Below, piece by piece: positions 44,961 through 58,200 of a stretch of DNA of 64,000 nucleotides. Numbering within the stretch: position 1 is the first letter of the stretch; each line of letters begins with the position of its first letter. The stretch is from Ananas comosus (Eukaryota > Streptophyta > Magnoliopsida > Poales > Bromeliaceae): NCBI RefSeq assembly GCF_001540865.1, contig NC_033641.1, positions 7,515,473 to 7,579,472 on the forward strand, given 5' to 3'. The notes under the pieces were generated by a model. That model was given only the letters and a program-made list of their open reading frames with translations. It made no database searches and was not told the DNA's origin. The position numbers were made by a program, and so were the translations under genes.

Positions 44961-45846
44961 TATCTGCCCTGCACATTAGTGAAAATATTTATATTTTTTT
45001 AGATTTATTTTCTATTAAAACAATTCTTTGGATGACATAACATTTTATTTTTTAAAGTGGATCAGCAGTATTCAATCCCTCACCTCAAAGATGGCGAAAA
45101 TGTCTAAAATGCACCCGATATGACGTCCTCAACCAATCAGACTATTTTTTTTGGATTCATCCATCCATCGTATTATCATTAGAAAAATATTTTTATTATA
45201 TTTTTTAAAAAAATTAAAATTATGATTGGCTGGTTATTAATGATACGTAGTAAATGTGAAGGAGTAGGCTTTCTCCAAATATGGCTGCCAATTATTCCCT
45301 TTTTTTTTTTTGTATTCTTTTGATTGGATGCATGCATTTAAATAACTTTGTGTTGGGATTGTCATTATCTAGAGTACAAGAAGGACAATTGATTGCTCAA
45401 AAACTTAGACCAATATTATTATCTTCTAAAAAGAGACAAACAAAATAATGTGAAGCGAAGAATGAAATTAAGGACCAATTGGAACTTTGAATTCATGATT
45501 TGAGAAATAGAGAGATGCCAATTTGAACTTTTCTTTTGAAATTAAGGACCAATTGGAACTTTGAATTCACAATTTGAGAAATAGAGAGACGCCAATTTGA
45601 ACTTTTTCTTTTGTACAGTTTCTAAATATTGTCTCTGTCGTATGAGCAAACTAGTCATCTATGCACTCTTTTCATATGAAGACAAATAGTTTCTTTAAAA
45701 TTCCAACTTTAATTACTTCGCGCCGATCGAGCCGATCGCGGACAGCTCACGCCGATTCGCGCGGAGGGCCGCCGTACGCGGCGAGCGCTGGGAGGGCTGT
45801 ACAATCTTTGGTTTCTCAATTCAAAGATAGATATAGATGAATCTAA
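44961..45846. repeat. Spacer with a tandem duplication and a GC island
   Basis: A unit of about 75 bp (GAAATTAAGGACCAATTGG...CCAATTTGAACTTTT) occurs twice at about 45465-45614. Positions 45719-45800 are strikingly GC-rich (CGCCGATCGAGCCGATCGCG) in otherwise AT-rich DNA. No gene is recognised. Confidence 0.6.
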
Positions 45847-46846
45847 GGGGCAACTGGTTATATATTCTTCAAAAATTCTCGATTTTGTTATTCACCACTC
45901 TTAGAAGGTTAATATTAAAAATATTTTTAACCTTTCAATTAAGTTATTTCAAATATATGATATTATTACTGTGAAATTACTATTTTGCCCTTTTAAATAT
46001 ATCTTTTTTTGTCATCATCTTTTTTTATTTGTCCTTAAGTTAGGGGCAAAAAAGTATTTTAATTTAGGGATAATTGCCTATATACCCCTCAAAACTTCAG
46101 AAATATCTCATTTATCCCTTTTTTCTTTCTAATATACCCCTCATATGTTCCTCTGTTATTCCAAAATGCCCCTGTAGTTATCATTCATTAAGTTAATTTG
46201 GGTTAAACGTGAGTTAAATATCTACTAGAGTTAAAAAAATCAAAATACCTCTTTTGTCCTTAACTTAAGGGTAAATAAAAAATATTGGTGATGGTAGAAA
46301 GGGTATATTTGAAAACACCAAAAAATAAAATATTTTTTGTACCCCTAACTTAAGGGCAAATAAAAAATATCGGTAATGGTGGAAGAATATATTTGAAAGA
46401 GCAAAATAGTAATTTCATATAGATAACAGCTATTGCTAATAGTTCATTAACAGAATTTAACTTTAGAGGTGTATTTGAAATAGTTGGAACATAAAAAATA
46501 ATAGTTTCAATATTAGCCTTTTAAGAGAGATAAATCAGAAAGTTGGAAACTTTCCAGAAGTATATAAGCAATTGCCCCTTTAATTTTTACCTTTATAAAT
46601 ATGCCTTTTTACTATCATCAACTTTTCTTACTTGTCTTTAAATTAGGGATAAAAAAAATATTTTGATTTCTTTTTTACTCTAGTAGAAATTTAACCCCGA
46701 TTTAGCACGAGATTACTTAACTGGTGCTAATAGCGGGGGTTATTTTAGAATAACGGAGAAATATACGAGGGTATATTTGAACCCAAAAAAAGTAGGGATA
46801 TATAAAATATTTTACAAGTTTTAAGGTGTATATTAGACATTAGCCC
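45847..46846. mobile_element. MULE-type MITE with a relative of itself inserted
   Basis: The outer ends GGGGCAACTGGTTATATA and TATATTAGACATTAGCCC have 9-bp flanks TGAATCTAA and TAAATCTGA (seven of nine). Inside, 46067-46578 is a second element of the same kind. Confidence 0.6.
46067..46578. mobile_element. Inner MULE-type MITE
   Basis: Ends GGGATAATTGCCTATATACC and TATATAAGCAATTGCCCC are inverted. Flanks TTTAATTTA and TTTAATTTT match in eight of nine. It shares terminal and internal motifs with the outer element and with 62501-63023. Confidence 0.7.
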
Positions 46847-47986
46847 TAAATCTGAATACCATATTTGCGTCAATGCATTTTCAGTCCAACTTCTGTAGTT
46901 AGTAATTACAGAAATAGATATAGCTACTGCAATTAAAACTACACTCAAATTAATAGCAGTTCCAGACACAACAATTGACAAAGACACTTGATTTAGAAAA
47001 AGATAAAAATAAAAACATCTTCATACTAGTAAATAGAAGAAATGTAATTGCAATAGTTGCAATTATATACAATCAAATAAAATTGAAAAAAGAAACGCCT
47101 CTGTCCCGATCTGCTCAGAGCGAAACAATAATTCAAAAAAAAAATAATAAATATTCAATCAATTCCGAATCGTGAAGAAAACGGAATGAGAGATGGGAAA
47201 CCCTTTTCGCTCCTGAATTAACAAAATAATATACTAATAAAAATAAAAATATCGAGATATTAGTAATATTTCTCCTGTACGATTGATTAGGATTAGGATC
47301 AGAATTAAATTTACTGTTGAATTTAATTTTCCCCATTTATTTTTCGCTCCAACGCTCCAACCTAACCCACTTATGAACCGTTACTCGTCTCTATAAAAAC
47401 ATAATAAATTATCGTACATGAGTGTGTACTAATTATATGGACAATATTCGCGCACGAAAATTGATGAACCAATGAAATGAGTCGGACGGTTCTGATTGGT
47501 TCCAGCATTGACTCTTCTCACCTAATAATATATATATATACTGGGCAACTAAATAAAGAAGGACCAATAAGATATCAGTGGGTCCCACATATCTCTACCC
47601 ATTTATCATAAATTTGTCTCATCAATAATTTGTTTGATTATATGCAAATAAAAATTATATTTATAAATTTGTAGAACGAATATAGTATTATTGTTTGGAA
47701 AGTAATATTACGAAAAATTTTATATTAAATTTTTTAACACTCTGTTTGCTACCAAATTTAAAATAGAATGCAATAGAATTTTATTTTAATTTAATAAAAA
47801 ATAATAAATTATTTTAACCTCCTTATGCTTTTATTATATAATATTAATTTTAAGAAGGGTGCTTTCATGGTGGAATCAAGCAGTGCCAAAATAGATTTTC
47901 TGAATAACAGGATTTGTTTTTTCTAAATAAGCCAATTAACTTTTAATAATTTACAATAAATATTACCAAAAAAATACACTCTAAAC
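46847..47986. other. Gene-free stretch with a decayed MITE piece
   Basis: Positions 46880-47090 keep ACTACTGCAATTAAAACTAC and AGAAGAAATGTAATTGC-type text, a decayed piece of the 5042/44113 MITE family. Nothing else is recognised. Confidence 0.45.
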
Positions 47987-48098
47987 CTTTTTTTTTGAGA
48001 AATAAACTTAACTAGAAATATGAATAAATTAGGATTCGAACTTGGGTCTCGAGAACCAGCCACCAAGCCCTTTACCACTTGCTCTAGGAACAATCAGT
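47987..48098 (-). mobile_element. tRNA-derived SINE, copy 4 (3' shortened)
   Basis: The minus-strand reading has GCAAGTGGTAAAGGGCTTGG and a perfect B box (GTTCGAATCC), then jumps early to poly-A (poly-T at 47988-47996). The 16-bp duplication AAAATACACTCTAAAC / AAAATGCACTCTAAAC (47971-47986, 48099-48114) differs at one base. Confidence 0.85.
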
Positions 48099-48490
48099 AA
48101 AATGCACTCTAAACTAAAGTGTATATCTTATACTTCACCATCCAAAATTGAAATAACATTGTAGAGCTTTTAATACTAACAAAATAATAGTGATAAAAAA
48201 ATTAGTAAGGCAAAATTGGCCTTCGGATTGAGGAATGTAATGTTTATATTCATTGCACCGACCGTAACTAGTGTAGTTGACTAAGAGCTTAAATAATTGA
48301 TACTTAAAAGTTTCAAATTCGAAACCTAATTATTTATATTTTTAAATAAGTTTTATTTCTAAAAAACTGAATAAAGGGAAAAAAAAAATTACATTCATTT
48401 ATTTAATATAAATCATTAATTTATGAGAAATTCTCCTTGTATACGGAAAATGGGAGTGTAACTGTGTAAATCACACCAAGATCCTAAGAT
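48099..48490. other. Gene-free AT-rich stretch
   Basis: No gene or element end is recognised. Confidence 0.5.
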
Positions 48491-49184
48491 TAGGGCTGGC
48501 AAACGAGCGAGCCGGCTCGCGTTCGACTAGTGTTCGGCTCGATATTCGGCTCGCTCGAGCTCGACTCGAAATTAAATGAGCCGAGCTTGAACAAAATAAA
48601 AGGCTCGAAATTCATTTCAAGCCGAGCTTGAGTATTACTCGGCTCGTTCGAATTAGGCTCGAAAAGCTCGAAAAGCTCGAATATATATATATATATATAT
48701 ATAGGCCGGGGCTACTATACTCTTATGAGTATAGACCCCCTTGTACTCATAAATTTTTAACCGTTGATTGATGGGATGTGTGGTTAGGATGATGGTAGTC
48801 CCCACTTAGAATGATAGTGGTCCCCTAGGGTTGAGTGGGTAGTTGGTTAAATAGTATGATCTAACGGATGAAAATGATTAATAGAATAAATTTAAGGGTC
48901 GAAAACTTATGAGTATAAAGGAGCCAATACTCATAAAAGTATAGTAGCCGGACTCTATATATATATATATATATATATAATATTTATAAATATAATGTAT
49001 TTTAATTATATATAGGCTTTAATTTAATTTGGGCCATTATTGTTGGCCCATAAAATAAACCCAACAAGTACAAACGTACAATTGAGCCAAACTCTAAATT
49101 TACATAACACACTCTCTCTTTCAGACTTTCACTGTTACACATAATCCTAAAACATGATAACATTCAAATTTTCAAATCCTTACT

Positions 49185-49227
<43 letters not shown>

Positions 49228-49536
49228 CCCTCATCGAGTCAGGAAGTCACCCTAACTCACATTTCTTATAATTATTTTGTATTTTGAACTATTGGACATG
49301 TTGCATCAAATTGTAGGTAATGTTCTATAAAAATTAATCTATTGATTATATAATGTCGAGAATTTCAATCGGCTCGTTTAGAGCTCGAGCTCAGCTTGAC
49401 TCGAAATTAGGCTCGCTCAAGCTCGGCTCGAATTAATTTCAAGTCGAGCTTGAGCCTAGATTTAGGCTCGAAATTAATTTCAAGCCGAATTTGAGCTGAC
49501 ATAAGCTCGCTCAAGCTCGGCTCGTTTCCACCCCTA
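48491..49536. mobile_element. 1046-bp hAT-type MITE with perfect 8-bp duplication
   Basis: Ends TAGGGCTGGCAAACGAGC and GCTCGTTTCCACCCCTA are inverted. CCTAAGAT flanks it exactly (48483-48490 and 49537-49544). The arms are made of GAGCTCGAGC/GGCTCG repeats. It contains a second foldback element and (CT)n at 49191-49224. Confidence 0.9.
48703..48955. mobile_element. Foldback MITE nested in the hAT MITE
   Basis: Ends GGCCGGGGCTACTATACTC and AGTATAGTAGCCGGACTC are inverted, with ACTCATAA/TTATGAGT pairs inside. It lies within a (TA)n tract, so the target duplication is hidden; a TA duplication is possible. Confidence 0.75.
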
Positions 49537-49701
49537 CCTAAGATTCACAAAAATTCAAATAATTTTAAGTAAAAATAAAAAGTTGATATAATAAGTAAAA
49601 AAATAACGAACTCGATGGAGTGGAGGGAAAATGCACATCCTACTTTGGGATATATCAGTACTAATTCTCTTAATTTATCATAAATTCACACTTAAATTTT
49701 A

Positions 49702-50020
49702 GGAAAAACTTTAAATACCATTCATGTGATTTTGCATTTTTTATTTTAGCACCATATTATTTAAAGTGTATTAAATTAGTACCCCTTGTTTTATTTTTCT
49801 TCTTTTATTATCCCCTTTATTAATTATTTTTCATTAAATTAGCGACAAAGTTAAAACTAAAAAGTTACTAAAGTGAATAGTTGATAAACCTAGATAGGAT
49901 ATCTAAAGTTTTTTGTATATAATTTAACATAATACTAACGGAGGAGTTGACAAAAAAAAAAAAAAATAAATAAAATACTAAATTATATATTTTAAATTAT
50001 GGAGTACTAATGTGAGAAAT
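49702..50020. mobile_element. Decayed MULE-type MITE
   Basis: Starts AGGAAAAACTTTAAATACC and follows the 350-bp family (ACTTTAGCACC, AAAGTGTATTAAATTAG), but the right end fades near 50020. Confidence 0.5.
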
Positions 50021-50124
50021 CACTAAACCGTAAGATTCCTTTCCGGTGCTCTACATAGGGGGTAGGTGGGGAGTAATATAACGCAAAAATAGAGGGGTCA
50101 AATTCTCAAAATAATAAAATTTTG

Positions 50125-50474
50125 GAAAAACTTCAGAAACCATTCTTGTGGTTTCATACTTTCTCACATTAGTATTCTATAGTTTAAAATATATCAATTT
50201 AATACCCTATGATTTTATTTTTTTTATTATTGATTCTACTAATTTTTTTCGTTAAATCAGTGACAAATTTAAAACTAAAGAATACTAAAGTGAATATCCG
50301 ATAAACCTAAGTGAGGTATTTGAAGTTTTTTGTATATAATTTAACGAAATATTGACGAAAAAGCTGATAAAAAGATAAAAAAAAAATTACGGAACACCAA
50401 CTTAATACACTTTAAATTATAAGGTATTACAGTGAGAAACTGGAAACTACGGGGATGGTATTTGAAGTTTACCC
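50125..50474. mobile_element. 350-bp MULE-type MITE just upstream of G6PDH
   Basis: Ends GGAAAAACTTCAGAAACC and GGTATTTGAAGTTTACCC are inverted; the 9-bp flanks TAAAATTTT and AAAAATTTT match in eight of nine. Same family and size as 23352-23703. Its right end is within about 80 bp of the probable G6PDH leader exon, so it may lie in the promoter. Confidence 0.75.
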
Positions 50475-50550
50475 AAAAATTTTTCGTTGTTTTTTTTTTT
50501 GGTTTTTGGCGTCTATTACGGCAGTTGGTAGCAGCGAGAAAAGTAGGTGA

Positions 50551-50712
50551 GAGAGAGAGAGAGCGAGCGAGCGAGGCGAGCGAAGAATCCGTAATACTGA
50601 CTTTTTTTTCTTTTTTTTCACGGATACAAAAAGCAAAACCCAAATCCCAATTCCCACCCATCTCTTTCTCTCTCTCTCTCTTCCCAAGATCTCGGCCTCG
50701 TGTCAGGTTCAT

Positions 50713-50746
<34 letters not shown>

Positions 50747-52288
50747 ATGATCTTTACATCTTACTTTATAATTGATTTTAGTTGATTTGGATTTAGTTTT
50801 CTTTTCTTTTCTTTTTTTTTCTATTTTTTGTGTTTAAGTTTGATGATTTGAGTTGAGTTTGCATCAAAGGTACGAGATCCGTGATTTTTCGTTTGTTTAC
50901 AACATTGTGCAGTTAAATTTTCCTATTTTTGGAATCTGTTTGGAGCTGTTTTATTTATCAGATTTAAGTATCAGCATATTGAATTTGTGGTAACTGCTGT
51001 GGATTTTATGAGTGGATCCTGGGAATCTTGAGAGGAAACTTTGGGTATGATTTTTTTTTTTTTTTTCCCTTTCTTATGAATCTGTTTGAATTTGGGGTAA
51101 TTTAAAAATGGATTTAAGTTGATCATTTGTCAGATTTCAGTACCAGCATGTTGAATTCTTGGTAAATTTTGTGGATCAACTGAGCTGATTCCTTGGAATC
51201 TCAAGTCAAAGGTTTTGGAAGTTATATACTTTGGGCATGATTTTTCCTATTTTCTTGGTAGTTGGATGGATTAAAGTTGATAATTCATGACTTTAGTACC
51301 AGCATGTTGAATTCTTGATATTTTTTATGGATTATCTTACTAGATTCCAAGGAATCTTATGTGTAACAGTTTGATCTCAAGTAGAGAAAAGTACCATTTT
51401 AGTACTAATTGCATTTGGATTAGCAGTTAGCATCATCAAAACATGTCGTGATCTTGTTGTCCTAGGCGTCGTCGCAACCCTTTAGAATGGCATAACTTGT
51501 GTTGCTGTCTCCCACTTCTTTTTCTTTTTTCTTCACTGTAATTCAGTGGATCTGATCCTGTTTGTGATAATATGACGCAAAATTGGTTTAACCAAAATTT
51601 TCAGTCAGTGCCGTCGGCCAAACTTTAGCACTGTACTGTAAGCGCCGATTCTTTGTTTCAGAGATGCTGAGCTAATTTGGCTTCTGGCCTTGTGCGATTA
51701 TATTGGGCAATCTTGGATAAATTAGCAGCCCTTTAGCCATTTAACAAGTAGAGATCCACCGTATTCAAAAGTTCTTCACAACCATCCTATTCTTTTGTAT
51801 AGCGCTTTTACCCATCTAAACAATGCTGACAAAGTTGATCAATCGTCCACTCTTGAATTCTTCATATATGCATGCAAATGATTTTTGAAGTTCGCCGTTT
51901 GGGATAACAGTGATTTGGAGCTAACGCAAGCAGGGCCCGATTGAGAGTTGGTTACACTTAATGCTTGCCACAAATATATAATGATCACTTCGAGTTACTT
52001 ACTCTTTTTCCATTGAAAACTCTATCAACAGCATGCTGATGGTTCAGCACTACTGGAGTAAAAAGATTTGCTTACTATAATTATTACTTTGCTGCAGAGA
52101 GAGTGGCATTGTTTTACTTAACTCTTTGTGAAACTGTGTTATACCACTTTTTTTTTTTTTTTCCTTTTGAAAATATGTCTAGAATGTTCTTGGCTGCAAG
52201 GTCCTTATTGCTTTAAAATAACCATTTCTTTTCCAATATATGCAGTGTACAATCATAAAATTCGAAAGGAGTTGTGACATCAACAACC
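50551..52288 (+). promoter_or_regulatory. Probable G6PDH leader exon and leader intron
   Basis: A GA/CT-rich leader-like region (50551-50706) ends in CTCGTGTCAG followed by GT. A splice acceptor TATGCAG at 52239-52245 opens the exon that holds the start codon 43 bp further on. Plant G6PDH genes often have a leader intron, and the T-rich 50707-52245 sequence looks like one. It includes (CT)n at 50714-50745. The transcription start is not located. Confidence 0.5.
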
Positions 52289-55200
52289 ATGTCAACTGGA
52301 TCGTCTCCTTCGTCTAGAAGGAACAGTTTTAGGAGTGAATCTTTTTCAGATGAGAAAGACCTAGAGCTTCCACCAGAATATGGGTGCCTCTCCATTGTTG
52401 TACTAGGTGCTTCGGGAGACTTGGCCAAGAAAAAGACATTCCCAGCTCTTTTCAACCTTTTTCGACAGGTATCTTTACTTCAGTGGTGTCCTGTGATCAT
52501 TATTTCAATACCCACTGTTTATGCATCTGACTCATTGAGGTATTGACAGGGATTTTTACAACCCAATGAAGTACACATTTTTGGATATGCCAGATCAAAG
52601 CTTTCAGATGATGACTTAAGAGAACGTATCCGTGGGTAAGACTTGCTTGCTCAAAAGTGCATAGAATGATTTGCTCTATATTTGACTTAATCTAAGAGCG
52701 TGTGTGACACCCCAAGGCTTGAGAATAGTTCCACATCGGTTAGCTATGGCTAGGTATAGGACTATAGGGCATGTAAGTCTGAATAAGCTAGACCCAATAA
52801 TTGGACTATAGTATTTTGGACTACTAGATTGGGCCTAACAAGTTATCGGGTCTAGCATACCTAGTTAATCGAGCCGCGGGCTCAGTGATGGGTGACCCCC
52901 CTAGGAAGTAGGTGTGATAGTTTGGTATCGGAGTGGGTCAGCCAGCTGGAAGTGTGAGACGGAGTCTCACATAGCCTAACAATTGTGGGCTGTGTATACA
53001 ATTGTGCAATTGAGCCTGATGAGAATGTTAGGACTTAAAGGGGAGAGCGTGTGACACCCCAAGATTTGAGAATAGTCCTACATTAGGTAGCTATGGCTAG
53101 GCTTGGGGTATATAAGCCTGAATAGGTTAGAGTTAATAACTAGGCTATAGCATTTTTGGGCTAGTGAATTGGGCCCAACAAGTTATTGGGCTTAGAGAAC
53201 CTAGTTAATCAAGCTGTGGGCTCAGTGATGGGTGACTCCCTGGGAAGCTGGTCATGATAGCATGAAACATTGTAATTATAAGATTCATAATTCAAGCAAT
53301 GGTTTTAAGATCCATCAATGCTGTGAAATCAAGCATGACTAATTGTTTTCTAAATGTTGGGCAGATACCTAAGTCTAGGAAAAGGAGGTTCATCTGAACA
53401 TGCAGAGGATTTATCAAAATTTTTGCAACTAGTAAGTTGTGTTGATCTCTTTTAACTGCTGATATTTTCCAAGTTTGGAACATAAAATGCTTTTTTTTTT
53501 TCCAGATAAAATATGTTAGTGGTTCTTACGACAGTGAAGATGGGTTTCTATTATTGAATAAAGAAATTTCTGAGCATGAAATAGCAAAAAACAGCCAACC
53601 AGGAAGCTCTCGCAGGCTGTTTTATCTTGCATTGCCTCCGTCAGTTTACCCTTCTGTTTGCAAAATGATCAGAAAATACTGCATGAATCAATGTAAGTGT
53701 TTTTCTTTTTTCCAGTTTCATATTATGGATAATTATCCAAGCAGTTCCTAGTGCAAATTAGCAAACACCATAAACATGTAATAACATCGTAGTTACTTTA
53801 TATGTCCTTATAAATGCCTATAACGTGATGAATTTGGTCAAGCTTCTTAATGGCAATATAAGATTTTGAAGTGTTCCATAATGTGCAAACTAATATGACC
53901 AGTTAGAATATTCTAATGGGGAGAATCAGTCGGACTGGACTAAAATTGATTAGTTTGATGCTGCCCTAATGATAGGAATCTGTAAATTCTCTGTATGGTG
54001 TAGAATCTAGAATTGTCTTGTCCTGAATTTTTTCAATTCTGTTCCTTGATATCCATTTTTCCACTTATGGAGTATCCTTCCTGCTATCAGGAGACTGTTC
54101 ATTCCACTGATTTGTAATATTCTAGGAATCCTGTACATTTTCTTTGAAAACACAAATCTCTTGCACCTCCCTACCCAACTGACATGGTGGCAATCCTGCC
54201 ATTCCATATATAAAATAGAGAGCATTCCTGGAATGCTACAAACCGGCAGAAGGAACGACTCTCTTTTTTTGTTTTTACTTCCACTTATACACTGTTGCAT
54301 GATAGTTGCAGGTTTGGAAAATTGTGCTATTCTCTTTGCCATCTTTAGTTAAAGCTATAGGCTATTGAACTTCACTTATATCCTTTCAAATATGAACTCA
54401 TCGATGGTAATTGTTCTTTCAGATGATCTTACTGGCTGGACGAGGATAGTTGTTGAGAAGCCCTTTGGGAAGGACTTGAATTCTGCTGAAGAACTAAGTG
54501 CCCAACTTGGGGAGCTTTTCGATGAACAACAACTTTACAGAATTGATCATTACTTAGGAAAAGAATTGGTCCAGAACTTGGTAATAATTTCAAAACTGTA
54601 TCTCAGAAAAAATCAAGATATATTTCTTCTACCCTCTGTTTCTAATTCTGTCCTGTATTTGTTTGCTTGAATTGGCAGCTGGTCGTCCGTTTTGCTAACC
54701 GCTTCTTTATGCCTCTTTGGAACCGTGATAACATTGCTAATGTACAGGTACGAATTTTCCGTATCTTCTGAAAAATGGAAAATTTTCTTTGTTTGATGGA
54801 CCAGATAATCAACTTCACAGTCCAAAATTGTGGCAAAAAAAATGTTATTTGTACTTTTGTACATTTATTGGTGAAAACATGAAATCTTTCTCTCTAGATT
54901 AGTTATCCTTTGGTGTTTATAAAGAAGTTTTATGTGGTATACCTTATTTATTTATTTGTTGTTTCTCTTCAAGATGATCTCATATTTATTGCAAGCATAC
55001 AACTTTGACTTGATTGGTGTACATGTTGTGTCAAAATATTAGTTATATTTCTTATTTTCTTTTAATCATGCATCCAAATCATTTTCTGTATATGTCAGTG
55101 TAATGCCTGTTTGTTATTTGCAAATATTTTCTCTTCTAAGTTGAAGCCTTGTCCTGCAGATTGTCTTTAGGGAAGATTTTGGTACTGAAGGGCGTGGAGG

Positions 55201-58200
55201 ATATTTTGATGAATATGGGTAAATATGATGAATCCATTTTCCAACAAACTTTCCTGATTCAAGATTATTTGGGAGCGAACTTACTAAACTTTTCATCATT
55301 TGTACTTAGTACGTACACCAAAGAAACATGAAACTCATTTTTCCAAATAGCTCATTTTTAGAAATATTATTTTTTCATCATTTGCTGCTTCATATTCAAT
55401 TATTCATTATTTTTGACTCTAATGTCTATCAATCAGAAAATGAACAAATTACATTCCTTTTGACTGTACTAAATCTGGTTGATTACAATCTAAATGTACC
55501 CTCTCCTCTTAATGCGATGGTTGTTCCCTCGTAGCCATTAGGTTTACTTGATGAAACAGTTCAAACATTGAGACCAAGAAAGTTCCTTGTTCTTTCTTTT
55601 GAGTTATATAGTTGACCTCTAATTCTGACTTTGTCTCCACAGAATTATTCGCGACATTATTCAAAATCATCTGTTGCAGGTAAATCAATTGCTTTCACCT
55701 TTTCCTTTTTTCTTCTTTAACAGAATCTACAGTACACCAGACTTTTCAATCTTTTTTTTTCATTGTCTTTGACCACCTGTTGATGAGCACTTCTACTTTT
55801 TGTTGATTTCGTGATTTGCATTTCATTGGAAAAGGTCTACATTGCCTCTTTACCATCACAGATTTCCTTTAAATGTTTAATTACAGTGGAGAAAAGATCA
55901 TCGAGTCTGCAGAAAATTTGAATGGGATAATAATGTTTAAGTGGATATGAAACTAGAAATTGTTATGTTTATCCAAGTTATATGTACTTTTAGTGCTCCG
56001 GATGCTGACATCTGCAAGTGTTAAGGTGTCGAAGTCAATAGACATTCTCTGCTCTAGAATTTAACTACTCCAAAAGGAATTGATAATGTGCATTAGATTT
56101 ACTTCATGAAATGTTGTGCCCTTGATAAACAGTGTATCAGCTGTCAAACAAGAAATATGTTGTGCAAGAGTTGTTTGACAAGTGTATATAGTGCATTCGA
56201 GGCCGCAACATCTCTTACAAGTACAATATTCCTATCAATTGATCAGAAAATTAAGTTCATATTTCAAAGACAATGCCATTTAGAAAAGTATATTAAATAC
56301 TTGGACAATGTCCTTTGCCCACTTTTTTATTAGTTCTTCTCCTTTATGAGTAAAGTTTGTCATACTATAGTGATCGGCTGTGGCTTTTGGTTGGTCTAAT
56401 CAGCTATTATGGCTACACCATAAACTTTTATTGAAGTAGGCGGAGGTAATTTACTGTACGACTGAATTGTTCTCAGTGTGTTTTTCATGAAAAAAAAAAA
56501 GAAGAAGATTAGTTGTAAGAGTTATGCCATAGTCACGTAATCCACTTATGCTCTTGAGAAACCGAAATAGTCCGATAAATACCCAGTTAAATGTTGATTT
56601 ATATCGCTCTCCTCATGTTCATGTCTGGTTGCATAGAAAAATTGGAAGCTCTACTAATAGATTATTCTATTCAATTTCAGGTTCTTTGTTTGGTTGCAAT
56701 GGAGAAGCCTGTCTCTCTTAAGCCTGAGCACATAAGAGATGAGAAAGTCAAGGTTCTTTTATTTATCTACCATTATAATAGATAAATTAACTTAATCGCA
56801 CTTTCTACATTCGAAATTGATAGCCCGAACCAAAACTACCTAAAATTGCATCAAGACCATTTATGCCCTAATGTGTGCTTCTTTTGTCAAATATCAGGTT
56901 CTTCAATCAGTGCTCCCTATACATAATGAGGAAGTAGTCCTCGGACAATATGAAGGCTACAAGGATGATCCAACAGTATCTAAGGATTCCAACACTCCGA
57001 CTTTTGCAACAGTTATTTTGAGGATACACAATGAAAGATGGGAAGGTATGTGTTTATCTGCAAGCTAAAGTAATCATAAGTAGAAAGTCCAAGTTAACTG
57101 GTTTAAGAATTTCCAATTTCTTACAACAGTATTTTGGACAGAGAATTAACCAGTTTTACTTGTTTGTCTGCTCTCTCTTAAAATGAGCAGAAGCACTAAT
57201 GTTTCACCAATATAAGATAAAGAAAATAGTAAGTAATGAATATTATAAAAACAGTAAAGGTTGTAATTTGCAATTTTTATTCTCATATTTATTCCCTTGA
57301 CTAGAATATTATATTGAATTTCTTCATATCATGGCTTTTATTATCTTCACCAACATAACCAATACTTACTTGCAGGTGTTCCGTTTATTCTCAAGGCTGG
57401 AAAGGCTTTGAACTCGAGGAAAGCAGAAATTCGGGTTCAGTTCAAAGATGTTCCTGGTGATATTTTTAGATGTAAGCCCTCTTAGCATGTTGCAATTACA
57501 AAATTGACTTTATCAACTCTTTTACATTGATGTTAATGATTGCCAGATAGGAAGAAGTAATGACGAACAAGCAGCAAACACTAAAGTAATATTTGAAAAC
57601 CTAGTTAAAGTTCTTACATGGAAAAAAAGAAAAAAAATTGTTTCCAGATCAGGCAAAAACTTACCAAGTAAACAACAACATCATACATTTTGTGTGTTTT
57701 ACTTTAAATGCTTTCTTAGCAAGAAGTGTAGGTTGTTGCAATTTTTAGTTAACTAGAATACTTTCTTTTACAAGCATTTCAAACATAACATCCTTAGAAT
57801 GGTTGGTTATATCTATCTCAAAATTCAGGGAAAATAGACTTAAAAATTTTTAAGTTATATATCCATGATATAATCTAATCTATCTTTACTCAAATGGAAG
57901 TGAGTGCTGAACTTGTTATCTAAAGCAATTTGATGTCCCTAAACAGCCTGAGGTGTGCATTAATGTTCTGATCTGCATATATGAATGTTCAAATTTATAT
58001 AGCGTTTATGAAAATTGTAAATGTTCGCATTGCCTTGCTGCATTTCAATGAACTCTTTGGCCAAAAGTTATAGTCCAGTTAGCATGTAAATTACATGATT
58101 AGTGGGCATTGCAATGCTAATTTGATATGGTAATATATAATTCATTATGCATTCCGTTCAAGTTCATGAAAATTCATTGTTGAGGCATAAACATGCCATG

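Noticed and set aside
53554..53751. Separate small gene starting at [12 protein letters not shown]
   Set aside because: This is exon 4 of G6PDH read past its splice donor.
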